From Desulfurococcales archaeon (lineage in GTDB: Archaea > Thermoproteota > Thermoprotei_A > Sulfolobales > Acidilobaceae): a stretch of DNA of 33,715 nt. Both the position numbers and the translations under genes were made by a program. Location of the stretch: NCBI GenBank assembly GCA_015521205.1, contig WAOQ01000046.1:1-33715 (forward strand), in the 5' to 3' direction. Under the pieces are notes generated by a model. That model worked only from the letters and a program-made list of their open reading frames with translations. It made no database searches and was not told the DNA's origin. This document shows, in pieces, positions 8,448 through 16,585 of this stretch. Each line of letters opens with the position of its first letter. The stretch's first letter is position 1.

Positions 8448-8738
8448 TTAGAAGAGGGAAGCTTCTATTTTGACTGGTTCCCTCATGTAATCAGTCAAAC
8501 CAGCTGAGGTTATAGCATTTAGTACTTCCTCGTCAGAAGCCCCCTTCTCGATATCTATCTTTTTGCTGGTAGGCTCTATGTGGTCTATGTTAACCCTCCT
8601 TCTCCTAACACCTGTTAGTGTCTTTGGACCTGTAACTAGTACGAAGTTCTCATCAATAATATCGACGATTACACATTTTCTACCTGCTTCACGTCCCCTA
8701 GTTTTTACACATATCCTACCTATCTCAATGGCCGGCAT
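8448..8738 (-). CDS. rpl14e: Large ribosomal subunit protein L14e
   Basis: 96 residues with an SH3-like KOW fold at the N-terminus: [35 protein letters not shown] is the family signature, followed by [16 protein letters not shown] 8738 has GAGGTTGA upstream. In archaea L14e sits between cmk and cbf5, exactly as here. A 118-base gap separates it from cbf5, and I see no gene or convincing RNA in that gap. Confidence 0.96.
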   Translation of the reverse strand: MPAIEIGRICVKTRGREAGRKCVIVDIIDENFVLVTGPKTLTGVRRRRVNIDHIEPTSKKIDIEKGASDEEVLNAITSAGLTDYMREPVKIEASLF

Positions 8739-8804
8739 TCCAGCTCAACCTCGCATATAGATCCCTTGGTAGCTGGGTGATGGATGGTTAGTAAACACCT
8801 GGTT

Positions 8805-9398
8805 TTAAACTTTCCAGCCCTTCCTCTTCAATACACTCTCGACGAAAACCCGTATAGTCCTGTATACCTCTTCGATAGATGCTTTAGAAGTGTCGATTAC
8901 CATGTCGAAACCACTGTATATATTCACGTCTATACCGTAAAATTTGAGATATCTATGATATTGGCTCTCCTCACGGGAGATAGTCTCTTCGATAACGTCG
9001 TTTTTCTCGCGTCCTGAAATTCTGCCTAACCTAACATCCAGAGGAGCATTAAGGAATATCGATACATCGGCTATATCCTTTAAGACCCACGCGGTTAGAT
9101 GACCTTCTATTACGCCACCACATCTTGTGGCTCGCTTCATGGTTGTCTCGTCTATTAGTAGATCAATAGATGGATCTTTCTCCGCAAGCCGACTCATCTC
9201 ATCTAATCTTAAACCCTTACTAGATGCTATTTCACGGAAAATTTGTCCAGCAGAATGATAGGGTAGGTTTAGATCTTGGGCAAGCCTTTTCGAATAAGTG
9301 GTCTTCCCACTCCCTGGGGGACCGCTTATAACGACTATGGGCTTCCTTCCTCGACCATTACACTCCGCTTGATCAAATTTGCCAGGCACTCTGTACAT
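8805..9398 (-). CDS. cmk: Cytidylate kinase, archaeal type
   Basis: Phosphorylates CMP/dCMP to the diphosphates. It shows a Walker A loop VISGPPGSGKTT near residue 24, YHSAGQIFREIA (nucleoside-binding), GGVIEGHLTAW, and the lid GRISGREKNDV. The 197 residues include an N-terminal tail of about 20 residues. The ATG at 9398 has GGTGGTG just upstream and makes the gene overlap L34e by 64 bases. No plausible later start precedes the Walker strand, so a long overlap is likely real. Part of the conserved archaeal secY-adk-cmk-L14e-cbf5 cluster. Confidence 0.93.
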   Translation of the reverse strand: MYRVPGKFDQAECNGRGRKPIVVISGPPGSGKTTYSKRLAQDLNLPYHSAGQIFREIASSKGLRLDEMSRLAEKDPSIDLLIDETTMKRATRCGGVIEGHLTAWVLKDIADVSIFLNAPLDVRLGRISGREKNDVIEETISREESQYHRYLKFYGIDVNIYSGFDMVIDTSKASIEEVYRTIRVFVESVLKRKGWKV

Positions 9399-9616
9399 AT
9401 AACACCACCATAAGGTCTGCTAACTGTTTTACTCGTCTTTGACAAACGCCTTAACTTCACCGACCTAAGGCGAGGGACACCGTTTAGTGGTCTCCCACAT
9501 AGCGTGCATCGAGCCACTCCCGGCTTCCTTCGCTCATAGTGGATGACCAGTCTTCCTCCGGGGGTACGCTTGCGGATTTTTCTAAGCGAACCACTACGCT
9601 GTGAGGGCCTAGGCAT
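9335..9616 (-). CDS. rpl34e: Large ribosomal subunit protein L34e
   Basis: 93 residues, very basic, starting MPRPSQRSGSLRKIRKRTPGG, the family N-terminus. A zinc-ribbon pair CTLCG and CTEC is seen. The ORF track extends 12 residues upstream to 9652; I reject that because ATG 9616 has GGGGTG six bases ahead. The reading frame overlaps cmk at its 3' end. Confidence 0.95.
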   Translation of the reverse strand: MPRPSQRSGSLRKIRKRTPGGRLVIHYERRKPGVARCTLCGRPLNGVPRLRSVKLRRLSKTSKTVSRPYGGVICTECLANLIKRSVMVEEGSP

Positions 9617-9693
9617 GGGTTTCACCCCTGCGTAAGGCCTCTCAAGTAGCATTTACCCGAAATCCTTGTGACAGGGATTAAAGTGTTTTAGGG

Positions 9694-10125
9694 TTAAAAT
9701 ATTAGCTCTTTCCTAAATAGAGCTATACTATAAAGGTAGCCTAAGAAATGTATTGTTACAGTTGGCATGTATTCGACACCAGCGTATGATACTGTAAAGC
9801 CGGGCACATAGATTGGCGAAACAACATTTGTTCCCAATGTGAAAACCACAACTATAGATGATATTACGTAAGCTATCATCATAAGCAATATTTTCTTGAG
9901 ACTTGACACGAATATTATTCTCCTAGCGCGTTTATACTGAAACTTCATTGCTGTAAGCTTCTTTCGTGCTCGGGGACGGGTTCTCGCTTCTTCTAGCAAC
10001 TGACGATACCGTTCTAAGACTTCTAATGCCTGCGAAACCTGCTCTTTTTCCACAAACCTGGACGAGAAAGCTACTGCAGTCCAAGCTGTTGTTAAAGCGA
10101 AAATGAATATTATCAAACTCAACAT
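9694..10125 (-). CDS. DUF106 / EMC3-like membrane insertase of the Oxa1 superfamily
   Basis: 143 residues with a membrane helix at residues 1-20, a long charged coiled-coil stretch (about 25-70: EVLERYRQLLEEARTRPRARKKLTAMKFQYKRA), then helices near 76-97 and 118-137. This is the minimal three-helix layout of the archaeal DUF106 family, related to YidC/Oxa1 and EMC3, thought to help insert membrane proteins. Its place between adkA and L34e, next to secY, fits that role and matches conserved archaeal gene order. No strong SD is visible. Confidence 0.85.
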   Translation of the reverse strand: MLSLIIFIFALTTAWTAVAFSSRFVEKEQVSQALEVLERYRQLLEEARTRPRARKKLTAMKFQYKRARRIIFVSSLKKILLMMIAYVISSIVVVFTLGTNVVSPIYVPGFTVSYAGVEYMPTVTIHFLGYLYSIALFRKELIF

Positions 10126-10197
10126 GACTATCCTGCCCCGCCGGCTTCATGGTTTATTGAAATAGGTTTTATTTGCTAAGTGATAGGAGGTGTTTTG

Positions 10198-10803
10198 TTA
10201 AATTTTATTCATTAGTCGAAGAATATCCTCAACCGCCTTATCAGGGTTTCCCTCCGGGTTTTCAACAATCGCAACAGCAGATGCATAGCGTACGGCGCTG
10301 GCCATAGCTGAAGAACGGGCGAACCATATGAGTTCCTTTATATCTTCAACGCCTCCAAAGTTTCTTTTCCGTGTGGTGTCCCGTCGTTGTCTCTCCCATA
10401 TTACCTCTGGTTGTGCCTCAATAAGTACTATTAGATCGGGTTTGAACACGTCGAGCACATGATTGGGCAGTCCCGGCCAGTATCCTATTACAGTCTTTAC
10501 TACGCTGTGCGTATCGATTATTAGGTAACCCCTCTCATCAAGTCTTTCAGATGCATCACTTATTATCGACTCGGCTGCTTTAACCTGGAGTTCAAGCTGG
10601 TTTCTGAGGGGGAGCTTTCGAAGCTGATCTCTATCATCAACAAGTCCTATCTTTATTGCTGTGTTCACCATATAGGTTCCATAGTTAGCTATCATCAGGT
10701 TTACATTCCTCTTCCTTGCTTCCTCCTCTAATAATGTGAGAACGGTTGTTTTGCCTACACCCGGTATCCCTGTTACCACCACAACCCGAAATGGGTGTCT
10801 CAT
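10198..10803 (-). CDS. adkA: Archaeal adenylate kinase
   Basis: Converts AMP and ATP to two ADP. It is the archaeal-type enzyme of about 200 residues with Walker A VVVTGIPGVGKTTV at the N-terminus, followed by NYGTYMVNTAIKIGLVDDRDQLRKLP and GYLIIDTHSVVKT, which are diagnostic for AdkA rather than bacterial Adk. The ATG at 10803 forms a TGATG stop-start overlap with secY, with GGTG seven bases upstream; the ORF-track GTG at 10806 adds one residue. Co-translation with secY is likely. Confidence 0.95.
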   Translation of the reverse strand: MRHPFRVVVVTGIPGVGKTTVLTLLEEEARKRNVNLMIANYGTYMVNTAIKIGLVDDRDQLRKLPLRNQLELQVKAAESIISDASERLDERGYLIIDTHSVVKTVIGYWPGLPNHVLDVFKPDLIVLIEAQPEVIWERQRRDTTRKRNFGGVEDIKELIWFARSSAMASAVRYASAVAIVENPEGNPDKAVEDILRLMNKI

Positions 10804-12191
10804 CACTCCTCACCCAGTAGTTTTCTGAGCAATGGGTAAGTCTCGAGTGCACGTTCATACGAGATCATGGTATAGTATTGATAGATTATACCTACTGCGA
10901 GCAGTATTCCTATGCCGCTACCGTATGTTCCAAAAATATCTGCTGTTACAGCTATTATGCCAACTATTATTGAGCTAAGTAGTGTTAACGGGTAGACGTA
11001 CTTGGCTAGTCTTGCCTCTATAATCTTTTCGCTACGTCTCATACCTGGGATTTCCATTCCTGATTTAACGAGTTTCTCTGCTTGCCCGCTGGGGTTTAAG
11101 CCTGCTATCTCGACCCACATGAAGCCGAATAGTATTGATATTACTATCCATGAAATACTGAACACTACTGTCTTAACCGGGTCGGCCAAAGCCATTAACA
11201 CTCCTCTAGGCGGGCTTAGATAGTATACTGTCTTGCTTATCGCGTCATATACGAAGCCGCCTGGTTCCGCAAAATTCACTATTACATTTTGAAGGAGCTG
11301 TAGATCAGCGATGAGTATTCCCAGTAGAAGCACCGGGATGTTGGTGACGTAGAGGAACTGTAGTGGCACCTTAGAGCGTAGGCCTCTCATTCGTTGTGAA
11401 GTTATCGGTATCTCGACACGCATTGATTGAAGGTAAACAAGTAGCAGTATTAGTCCTATACTAAACGTTAAGCCGGTTAGATCTGGGAAACCTCTTGGTC
11501 TGACGATAAGATCTGTTATCGGCATAGCAAAGAGTGCTGGTATAAAGCCGTAGTAGTTGGAGGTTCCAGGGACGAAACCTAAGAGAGACCACATAAAACT
11601 CTCGGCCACGCCGGCGAGGATGAAGAGGCTTATAGCGCTGCCTATACCCCAGCCTTTCTGGAGCATTTCATCCATAAGTATAACAAGGAATGTTGCAAAA
11701 CTCAACTGTATAATAACAAGTATTCTATCCGACCAGGGAGCAGAGCATCCGGTTATAGGGTTTGCAGTGCCGGGCGCCAAGGTCCAGTATTTACACCCTA
11801 AAGCAAACATTGTAGCCTCGAATATACCAAAAAGCACGGATAACGTTTTCTGCGAAGCCGTGAAAAGCCTCTTGTCGTCAGGATCAGTGAGATCCAGGTC
11901 CAGTATCTTTGCCCCCACAAGCACCTGTAATATCAGTCCCGCCGTAACTATAGGGCCTATTCCCAGTTCCATCAACGTTCCTGCCTTTGATGCGAAGATT
12001 ATTCGTTGCAACTCGATCTGTGTTTGCTGTTCAGCAGTTATACCGTAGAGCGGAGTATTAGCCATTATAAGGTAGAGTACAAGTATAATGCCCGTCCACG
12101 CAAGCCTCCTGTATAGGGAGGGTTTCTGTACAGGCTTTGAAACCGTTGGGATATAATTGGCGATCGCCGCCAAAGCCGACATTACTCCCAT
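10803..12191 (-). CDS. secY: Protein translocase subunit SecY
   Basis: Central channel of the Sec translocon. About 462 residues with ten membrane helices. Visible are the N-terminal YRRLAWTGIILVLYLIMANTPLYGI first helix, the plug-region segment ELGIGPIVTAGLILQVLVG, QLSFATFLVILMDEMLQKGWGIGSAISLFI, and the basic cytoplasmic loop SQRMRGLRSKVPLQFLYVTNIPVLL. I place the start at ATG 12191 (GGGGAG six bases ahead), not the ORF-track start at 12233. A TATA-like box lies near 12262. In most archaea L15 precedes secY; here secY heads its own transcript. Confidence 0.95.
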   Translation of the reverse strand: MGVMSALAAIANYIPTVSKPVQKPSLYRRLAWTGIILVLYLIMANTPLYGITAEQQTQIELQRIIFASKAGTLMELGIGPIVTAGLILQVLVGAKILDLDLTDPDDKRLFTASQKTLSVLFGIFEATMFALGCKYWTLAPGTANPITGCSAPWSDRILVIIQLSFATFLVILMDEMLQKGWGIGSAISLFILAGVAESFMWSLLGFVPGTSNYYGFIPALFAMPITDLIVRPRGFPDLTGLTFSIGLILLLVYLQSMRVEIPITSQRMRGLRSKVPLQFLYVTNIPVLLLGILIADLQLLQNVIVNFAEPGGFVYDAISKTVYYLSPPRGVLMALADPVKTVVFSISWIVISILFGFMWVEIAGLNPSGQAEKLVKSGMEIPGMRRSEKIIEARLAKYVYPLTLLSSIIVGIIAVTADIFGTYGSGIGILLAVGIIYQYYTMISYERALETYPLLRKLLGEE

Positions 12192-12261
12192 GCGTCTCTC
12201 CCCTTCGTTCCTCCTTGTGCCAGCTAGCACCAACGTTTTTCACGAAGAGGTTTCCGGCATA

Positions 12262-12269
12262 AAAATATC
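12262..12269 (-). promoter_or_regulatory. Candidate TATA box for the secY operon
   Basis: The minus strand has an ATATTTTTATG run in the 12.26 kb region, in the only AT-rich patch between secY and the divergent gene at 12401. A start about 26 bases downstream would give a leader of roughly 45 bases. Position-based prediction. Confidence 0.35.
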
Positions 12270-12400
12270 CTTTCCATCCAAAAACCGAGTTATCCTAAAG
12301 TTATAGAGCCATAAAACCGGATAATACTGGTGTATCACACAAACTGTCATCCTATACATGTTTTCATGACAAAATTCTCCTATGAAAGAGGGGATTAGTC

Positions 12401-12757
12401 TTGACAGGAGAGAGTTTCATCCCAGGCTTCCACGTAATAACCGTAGATGCAAACGGATTCGTGGAGAACCACTATGGAGAACCAGATAGCAAGCTCGAGG
12501 CCGCAGTAAAGACTATTGCCGGAGCCACACTCATAACCTCACGAACACTCAATGGTGTACCAGGACAGTATAAGGTAACAGTCAATGTGGATGGATGGAC
12601 ATTTATGATAGCAAGTAGGAAGAAAGGCGGGTTCGTGGCCATCGCTTGGAAGGAAGGGGTTACAGCACGTTATATTCCAGACTTCCATTCCGACCAGACA
12701 TTAATAGAAAAATTAAACGCGTTGCCAGACCCGTTCACTGACGGTGTCATAGCTTAA
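12401..12757 (+). CDS. Small unknown protein, possible Roadblock/LC7-like fold
   Basis: 118 residues from a TTG start with GAGGGG eight bases ahead. The order FHVITVDANGFVENHYGEP, a helix (SKLEAAVKTIAGATLITSRTL), then strands YKVTVNVDGWTFMIASRKKGGFVAIAWK resembles the beta-alpha-beta-beta order of Roadblock/LC7 small regulatory proteins. That is a fold impression only; no family motif is certain. It stands alone, divergent from secY and convergent with the OB-fold gene, with 6 bases between the stops. Confidence 0.65.
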   Translation: MTGESFIPGFHVITVDANGFVENHYGEPDSKLEAAVKTIAGATLITSRTLNGVPGQYKVTVNVDGWTFMIASRKKGGFVAIAWKEGVTARYIPDFHSDQTLIEKLNALPDPFTDGVIA

Positions 12758-12763
12758 AAAGGG

Positions 12764-13108
12764 CTAACACACATCCGAGCCGGGCTCTACTGGCTCCATC
12801 ACAGTGAGTAGAACGGGCTTTGGGACGCCAGAACAGACTGCGGCAAGGATCATTCCTTCACTAACGCTCCCTGCCATTTTTTTCGGTTTTAAATTAGCCA
12901 CTACAACAACGTATTTTCCTAGAAGATCCTCCGGTTTATACCATTTTGCAAGACCGGCGAGAACCTGCCTTTTCTCCGATCCTAGATCAACTACCACACG
13001 TAATAATTTCTTAGAACCAGGGAGTTTTTCAGCTTCTACAACACGTCCTACTCTTAGATCTATTTTCGCGAAATCTTCTAATTCTATCACTTCTGGTTTT
13101 TTGGACAT
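12764..13108 (-). CDS. Stand-alone tRNA-binding (MetRS C-terminal / CsaA-like) OB-fold protein
   Basis: 114 residues forming one OB fold of the EMAP/MetRS-beta type: FAKIDLRVGRVVEAEKLPGSKKLLRVVVDLGSEKRQVLAGLAKWYKPEDLLGKYVVVVANLKPKKMAGSVSEGMILAA. The DLRVGRV, KLLRV, R-Q-V-x-A-G and SEGMILAA segments are diagnostic. In archaea such proteins act as a separate tRNA-binding subunit for methionyl-tRNA synthetase. I cannot rule out a CsaA-like role. ATG 13108 has GAGGTG seven bases ahead, so the 5-residue longer ORF-track start is rejected. Confidence 0.9.
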   Translation of the reverse strand: MSKKPEVIELEDFAKIDLRVGRVVEAEKLPGSKKLLRVVVDLGSEKRQVLAGLAKWYKPEDLLGKYVVVVANLKPKKMAGSVSEGMILAAVCSGVPKPVLLTVMEPVEPGSDVC

Positions 13109-13252
13109 TCCATCCCACCTCACTCATCGACAGTTCTGAAATTGACGAATTGGAGCGGATTATTAGTTTACAGGCAATACACGTTTTATAGTTCGAAATA
13201 AATTATTGTACTCTAGGGTTATCCCTAACATTGGGGAGATGAAGAGCCCAGC

Positions 13253-13296
13253 AAAAAAGAGGCTTTTCTGCCGATGAGCTTAACCTGTCTCATCGG
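13253..13296 (-). terminator. Hairpin plus T-run after glmU
   Basis: On the minus strand, 17 bases past the glmU stop, CCGATGAG pairs with CTCATCGG around a 10-base loop (13271-13296). About ten bases later comes a T-rich stretch with a TTTTTT run (13253-13260 region). This order fits a transcription end for the glmS-glmU unit. Archaeal termination relies mainly on the T-run, so the hairpin may have another role such as 3'-end protection. Confidence 0.5.
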
Positions 13297-13313
13297 ATCC
13301 CTTATCCCGTGTC

Positions 13314-14462
13314 TTATTCTATGATGCTCCCCGGTGGTATAACTGTGTGGGGACCAAGCTTCACCTTTGCACCTATAATAGAACCCATTTTGGGTTTCCG
13401 CTTTTTAAAGAATATCCTAATTGTAAACCTGGACGGAAGTTTATCCACATAAGTGCTTTTAGCTACTGAAAACTCGCCTATCCGCGAATACGGGCCGACA
13501 ACGCTATCAGCTATGACTGCACCACTCGATATTTCTGCATTTGACATTATCACGCTTCTCTTTAACTCGGAGCGGGAGCCCACAATGCTGGAAGACTCTA
13601 TAGCGCTGTAAGGCCTGACAAAGGCGCCCATACCGACTAGAACGTTTCGTCCTATATAGGTCGGCCCTCGCACCACTGCAAACTCGTCTAATCTGGCATT
13701 ATTATCGATAACCACGGGACCATCGATTATGGCAGTTTTCGCTATTTTTGCTGTTGATGCTATTTTAGTCTCCGTAACCCCATCTAGAAGCATGGCCACT
13801 GCTTCCAGGATATCCCAGGGATAGGATATGTCCATCCATTCTCCTGTCCATAAGGCGGCTCCCAAAGATCCCCTGGAAGCCAAATGATTTAGACCAGGAA
13901 TTATGCCGTCTTCGTATAATACTCTGGCTCCTTCCCTATTCACGATTAACACGCCTGCTAACGCGTATCCGCTCCCTCCTTTACCTTTTTCTTGTACAAG
14001 TTTAACACGGCTTCCGAAGTCGAACTCTACACTTGCATGTGTATCCGTTCCAGTGGCCACTGGTGTAACTAGTATCATGTTGCTTTCATTCAGTAACGTA
14101 TACTGCCTTAAACTTTGCTCAATTATATTGGGCGGTCTTGCTATGAACCCTGTGAAGGCTATTATCAACGTGTCTTCTATCCCATTTTGATACTCATTAT
14201 AGAATGCTCTATATGCTTCGTCCATCCCATAATTTTCTTGGCTCACAATTCTAAGCTGGATACCATTATGTTCTCGCTCGGTTATCCATCCCTTGCGAGA
14301 TACAATAATGGCCTCATCTAGTTTAGCCTCGGCGGCATAATCTAGCGTATACTGGTAAAGCTTCTTACCCATCACTTCTAAGAGAGGTTTGGGTGTTTCT
14401 TTTGTGATAGGTAAGAGTCGTTTTCCTAAACCTCCTGCTAGTACAACTAAAGACGTCACCAT
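13314..14462 (-). CDS. glmU: GlmU-like bifunctional sugar-1-phosphate nucleotidyltransferase / acetyltransferase
   Basis: Two-domain protein of 382 residues. The N-terminal nucleotidyltransferase has LVVLAGGLGKRLLPITKETPKPLLEV, the NTP-binding signature. From about residue 245 there is a left-handed beta helix of hexapeptide repeats (VVRGPTYIGRNVLVGMGAFVR, SSIVGSRSEL, ADSVVGPYSRIGE, GSIIGAKVKLGPHTVIPPGSII). Archaeal proteins of this build (ST0452 type) make UDP-GlcNAc and related sugar nucleotides. Location directly after glmS (8-base gap) supports GlcN-1-P acetylation and uridylation. Thymidylyl- or other sugar transferase activity is possible too. I place the start at ATG 14462, right behind GAGGTGAGC; the ORF track uses the GTG two codons earlier. 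Confidence 0.88.
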   Translation of the reverse strand: MVTSLVVLAGGLGKRLLPITKETPKPLLEVMGKKLYQYTLDYAAEAKLDEAIIVSRKGWITEREHNGIQLRIVSQENYGMDEAYRAFYNEYQNGIEDTLIIAFTGFIARPPNIIEQSLRQYTLLNESNMILVTPVATGTDTHASVEFDFGSRVKLVQEKGKGGSGYALAGVLIVNREGARVLYEDGIIPGLNHLASRGSLGAALWTGEWMDISYPWDILEAVAMLLDGVTETKIASTAKIAKTAIIDGPVVIDNNARLDEFAVVRGPTYIGRNVLVGMGAFVRPYSAIESSSIVGSRSELKRSVIMSNAEISSGAVIADSVVGPYSRIGEFSVAKSTYVDKLPSRFTIRIFFKKRKPKMGSIIGAKVKLGPHTVIPPGSIIE

Positions 14463-14470
14463 GCTCACCT

Positions 14471-16312
14471 CTATTCTACTGTGACTGTTTTGGCTAGGTT
14501 TCGGGGTTTGTCAGGGTCTAAGCCGCGTTGTACTGCAATGTAATACGAGAGTAGCTGATAGACTGGTATGTGGACATAGGGCTCCAATATCTGAGTGTTG
14601 GTACAGGGTATGGTTATGGGTTGCGCTCCATGTACACCGAGCTCTTCTGATTTACATGTCGTTATATATGCGTCAGCCCCACGTGCTGTCATTTCTTTTA
14701 TATTCCCTATTAACTCTTCTCTACCATCAATAGCATCTATAAAGAGTACAGGGAATCCTGGTTCGACTAACGCTATCGGTCCATGTTTACTTTCACCGGC
14801 CGGGTACGCCTCTGCATGAATATAGTCAATCTCCTTTATTTTGAGTGCCGCCTCCAGGGCAAGTAACGAGCCTAGACCTCGTCCAAGTATATAGATGCTC
14901 TGGGCGGTTGATAGACTCTTTGCAAGACTCTTTATTAATGGCTCAGTTTGTCGTATCGACTCTTCTGTAAATCTCCAAGCATCCCGGAGAGAATTCTTTT
15001 TCTGGTGGTACTCTGTTTTTGTTAGCATTCCTTCATACTTCGCTAGTCCTAATGAAAGATATGTCAAGACCAGTACTTGTGTAAGGTATGTTTTTGTTGC
15101 TGCTACTCCTATCTCTGGTCCTGCACGAGTATATAATGTCAAATCACTTTCTCTTGGTATAGCGCTTTCAATGACGTTTGATATCGCTATTATTTTGCCC
15201 CCAGACGCTTTAAACCAGCGAACAGCTCTGAGGGTGTCTATGGTTTCACCACTTTGGCTGATAGCTATTAAGACGTCCTTTTCAGAGATCTCGTTTATTA
15301 CTTGAGTATATTCTGAGGAAATAAACGGTATGGCTGGTCGTGAGGCAAATTTAGAAAACATATACCTACCCACTAGCCCTGCGTGGAAGCTTGTGCCTGC
15401 ACCAGTGATATAGATTAATCGGCTTTCACTGAGAATCCGGACAGCCTCGTCAACCAGTGGATCAGAGGAGATGCCAAAATATGTTTCACGGAGGGCTAAT
15501 GGTTGTTCATGTATTTCTTTTATCATGAAGTGTGGATACCCGGCTCTGCTTATTGATTCTATAGTCCAATCGATCGTTTTTATGCGTCCGGCTAGATTTA
15601 CGGGTTTTCGTTTTTTTAGTATATGAATTTTAGATGGTGTTATGTATCCATACTCTCCGTCTCTTAATGTAACGACTCGATTTGTATAACGTAGCAAAGC
15701 TGGTATATCACTTGCTACCAAATTATAATCTCCATTGCCTATTCCTATCACGAGAGGGCTCAGGTTTTTTGCGAAATATATCTTATCCGGCTCGTCTACG
15801 TTTAATATTACAAGAGCGTAACTACCCTCGATTTGATCCAAGAGAGTTGAAAGGGCTTCTAGGAAATTGTTTGTTTTCGTGTAATTCTCTTCTAATAGAT
15901 GTGATATTATCTCGGTGTCTGTATCACTTTTTATCGTGTGGCCCTTCATAATTGCCTCTTTCTTTAATTCGTAGTAGTTTTTGATTATTCCATTATGAGC
16001 TACAGCAATCTTACCATTACAATCTGTATGCGGGTGCGCGTTAATATCGTTTGGAGGACCATGTGTAGCCCACCTTGTATGACCTATCCCGGTTAAACCA
16101 TCTACTTTACGGAAACCAAGTTTTCTTGATACTTCATCTATTTTTCCCGCACCTTTCCTTACGACTAACCTTCCATCAGATATAACTGCGATGCCAACGC
16201 TGTCATAGCCTCTGTATTCTAAACTCTTTAAAAGTACGGTAAGTTCCGAACCAAGCGTTTCACCTTTCAATGATTTCTTTGTAAGTACCGTAATGCCCGC
16301 TATACCACACAT
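14471..16312 (-). CDS. glmS: Glutamine-fructose-6-phosphate aminotransferase (GlmS)
   Basis: Makes glucosamine-6-phosphate from fructose-6-phosphate and glutamine, the first step to UDP-GlcNAc for surface glycans. The real start is ATG 16312, giving MCGIAGITV so that Cys1 becomes the glutaminase nucleophile after Met removal. The ORF-track start at 16615 would bury it behind 101 residues. Visible motifs: GHTRWATHGPPNDINAHPH and AVAHNGIIKNY (Ntn glutaminase); ITGAGTSFHAGL and SQSGETIDT in the first SIS domain; AEAYPAGESKHGPIALV in the second; and the C-terminal end NLAKTVTVE. 613 residues is normal. GGAGG lies nine bases before the start, itself immediately after a strong RNA stem (see the leader at 16331-16435). 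Confidence 0.96.
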   Translation of the reverse strand: MCGIAGITVLTKKSLKGETLGSELTVLLKSLEYRGYDSVGIAVISDGRLVVRKGAGKIDEVSRKLGFRKVDGLTGIGHTRWATHGPPNDINAHPHTDCNGKIAVAHNGIIKNYYELKKEAIMKGHTIKSDTDTEIISHLLEENYTKTNNFLEALSTLLDQIEGSYALVILNVDEPDKIYFAKNLSPLVIGIGNGDYNLVASDIPALLRYTNRVVTLRDGEYGYITPSKIHILKKRKPVNLAGRIKTIDWTIESISRAGYPHFMIKEIHEQPLALRETYFGISSDPLVDEAVRILSESRLIYITGAGTSFHAGLVGRYMFSKFASRPAIPFISSEYTQVINEISEKDVLIAISQSGETIDTLRAVRWFKASGGKIIAISNVIESAIPRESDLTLYTRAGPEIGVAATKTYLTQVLVLTYLSLGLAKYEGMLTKTEYHQKKNSLRDAWRFTEESIRQTEPLIKSLAKSLSTAQSIYILGRGLGSLLALEAALKIKEIDYIHAEAYPAGESKHGPIALVEPGFPVLFIDAIDGREELIGNIKEMTARGADAYITTCKSEELGVHGAQPITIPCTNTQILEPYVHIPVYQLLSYYIAVQRGLDPDKPRNLAKTVTVE

Positions 16313-16330
16313 TCCTTTCCAAACCTCCAA

Positions 16331-16435
16331 GGGGGCTCCGAGCTTTGGCCCTATTTCATCGTACCCGGTGGCCCGGGCCTCCTGCAGGCCGCGCGACAGA
16401 TAATGACACAGCGCGGCCTCGCTATCATCGCCCCC
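16331..16435 (-). ncRNA. GC-rich structured 5' leader of glmS (candidate cis-regulatory RNA)
   Basis: About 105 bases, clearly richer in G+C than the AT-rich flanks. Paired segments seen on the minus strand: a closing stem GGGGGC/GCCCCC joining the two ends; an 8-bp perfect stem GGCCGCGC/GCGCGGCC (16411-16418 with 16387-16394); a third arm either GGCCC/GGGCC or CCCGG/CCGGG. After the closing stem's 5' strand comes GATGA, and before its 3' strand comes GA, a K-turn-like arrangement. GATGAT can also pair with ATTATC in the 8-bp hairpin loop, a possible pseudoknot. A TATA-like CTTTATAGG (16458-16466) puts the start at about 16436, and the last stem strand ends 18 bases before the glmS ATG. It could instead be an independent sRNA. 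Confidence 0.6.
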
Positions 16436-16457
16436 TGCTATATTATAGTAGTATAAA

Positions 16458-16466
16458 CCTATAAAG
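16458..16466 (-). promoter_or_regulatory. Candidate TATA box for the glmS leader
   Basis: The minus strand reads CTTTATAGG, centred at 16462, 26 bases before the first G of the leader's closing stem. A second TATA-like TTTATAC at 16451-16457 is closer and less well spaced. The fit between box position and RNA 5' end is the main argument that the leader starts here. Confidence 0.5.
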
Positions 16467-16532
16467 AATCTCTTAGCTTTATCGCAAAATATCCTCCTCG
16501 AAACGACACGATGAATGTAAATCACCGACGGT

Positions 16533-16540
16533 AGAATATA
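16533..16540 (+). promoter_or_regulatory. Candidate TATA box for the ASCH gene
   Basis: GAATATATGC lies about 50 bases ahead of the ATG at 16586, predicting a start near 16563 and a leader of about 23 bases. Divergent from the glmS promoter. Based on sequence and spacing only. Confidence 0.4.
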
Positions 16541-16585
16541 TGCAAATAGTTTTGGGTTGTATAATATTAGCTTCAGGGATTCGAC

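Noticed and set aside
13213-13300. Plus-strand C/D sRNA or RNA gene near the glmU end
   Set aside because: GAGATGA and CCGATGA are poor C boxes, there is no proper D box, and spacing is wrong. The minus-strand terminator and the promoter of the OB-fold gene explain the features better.
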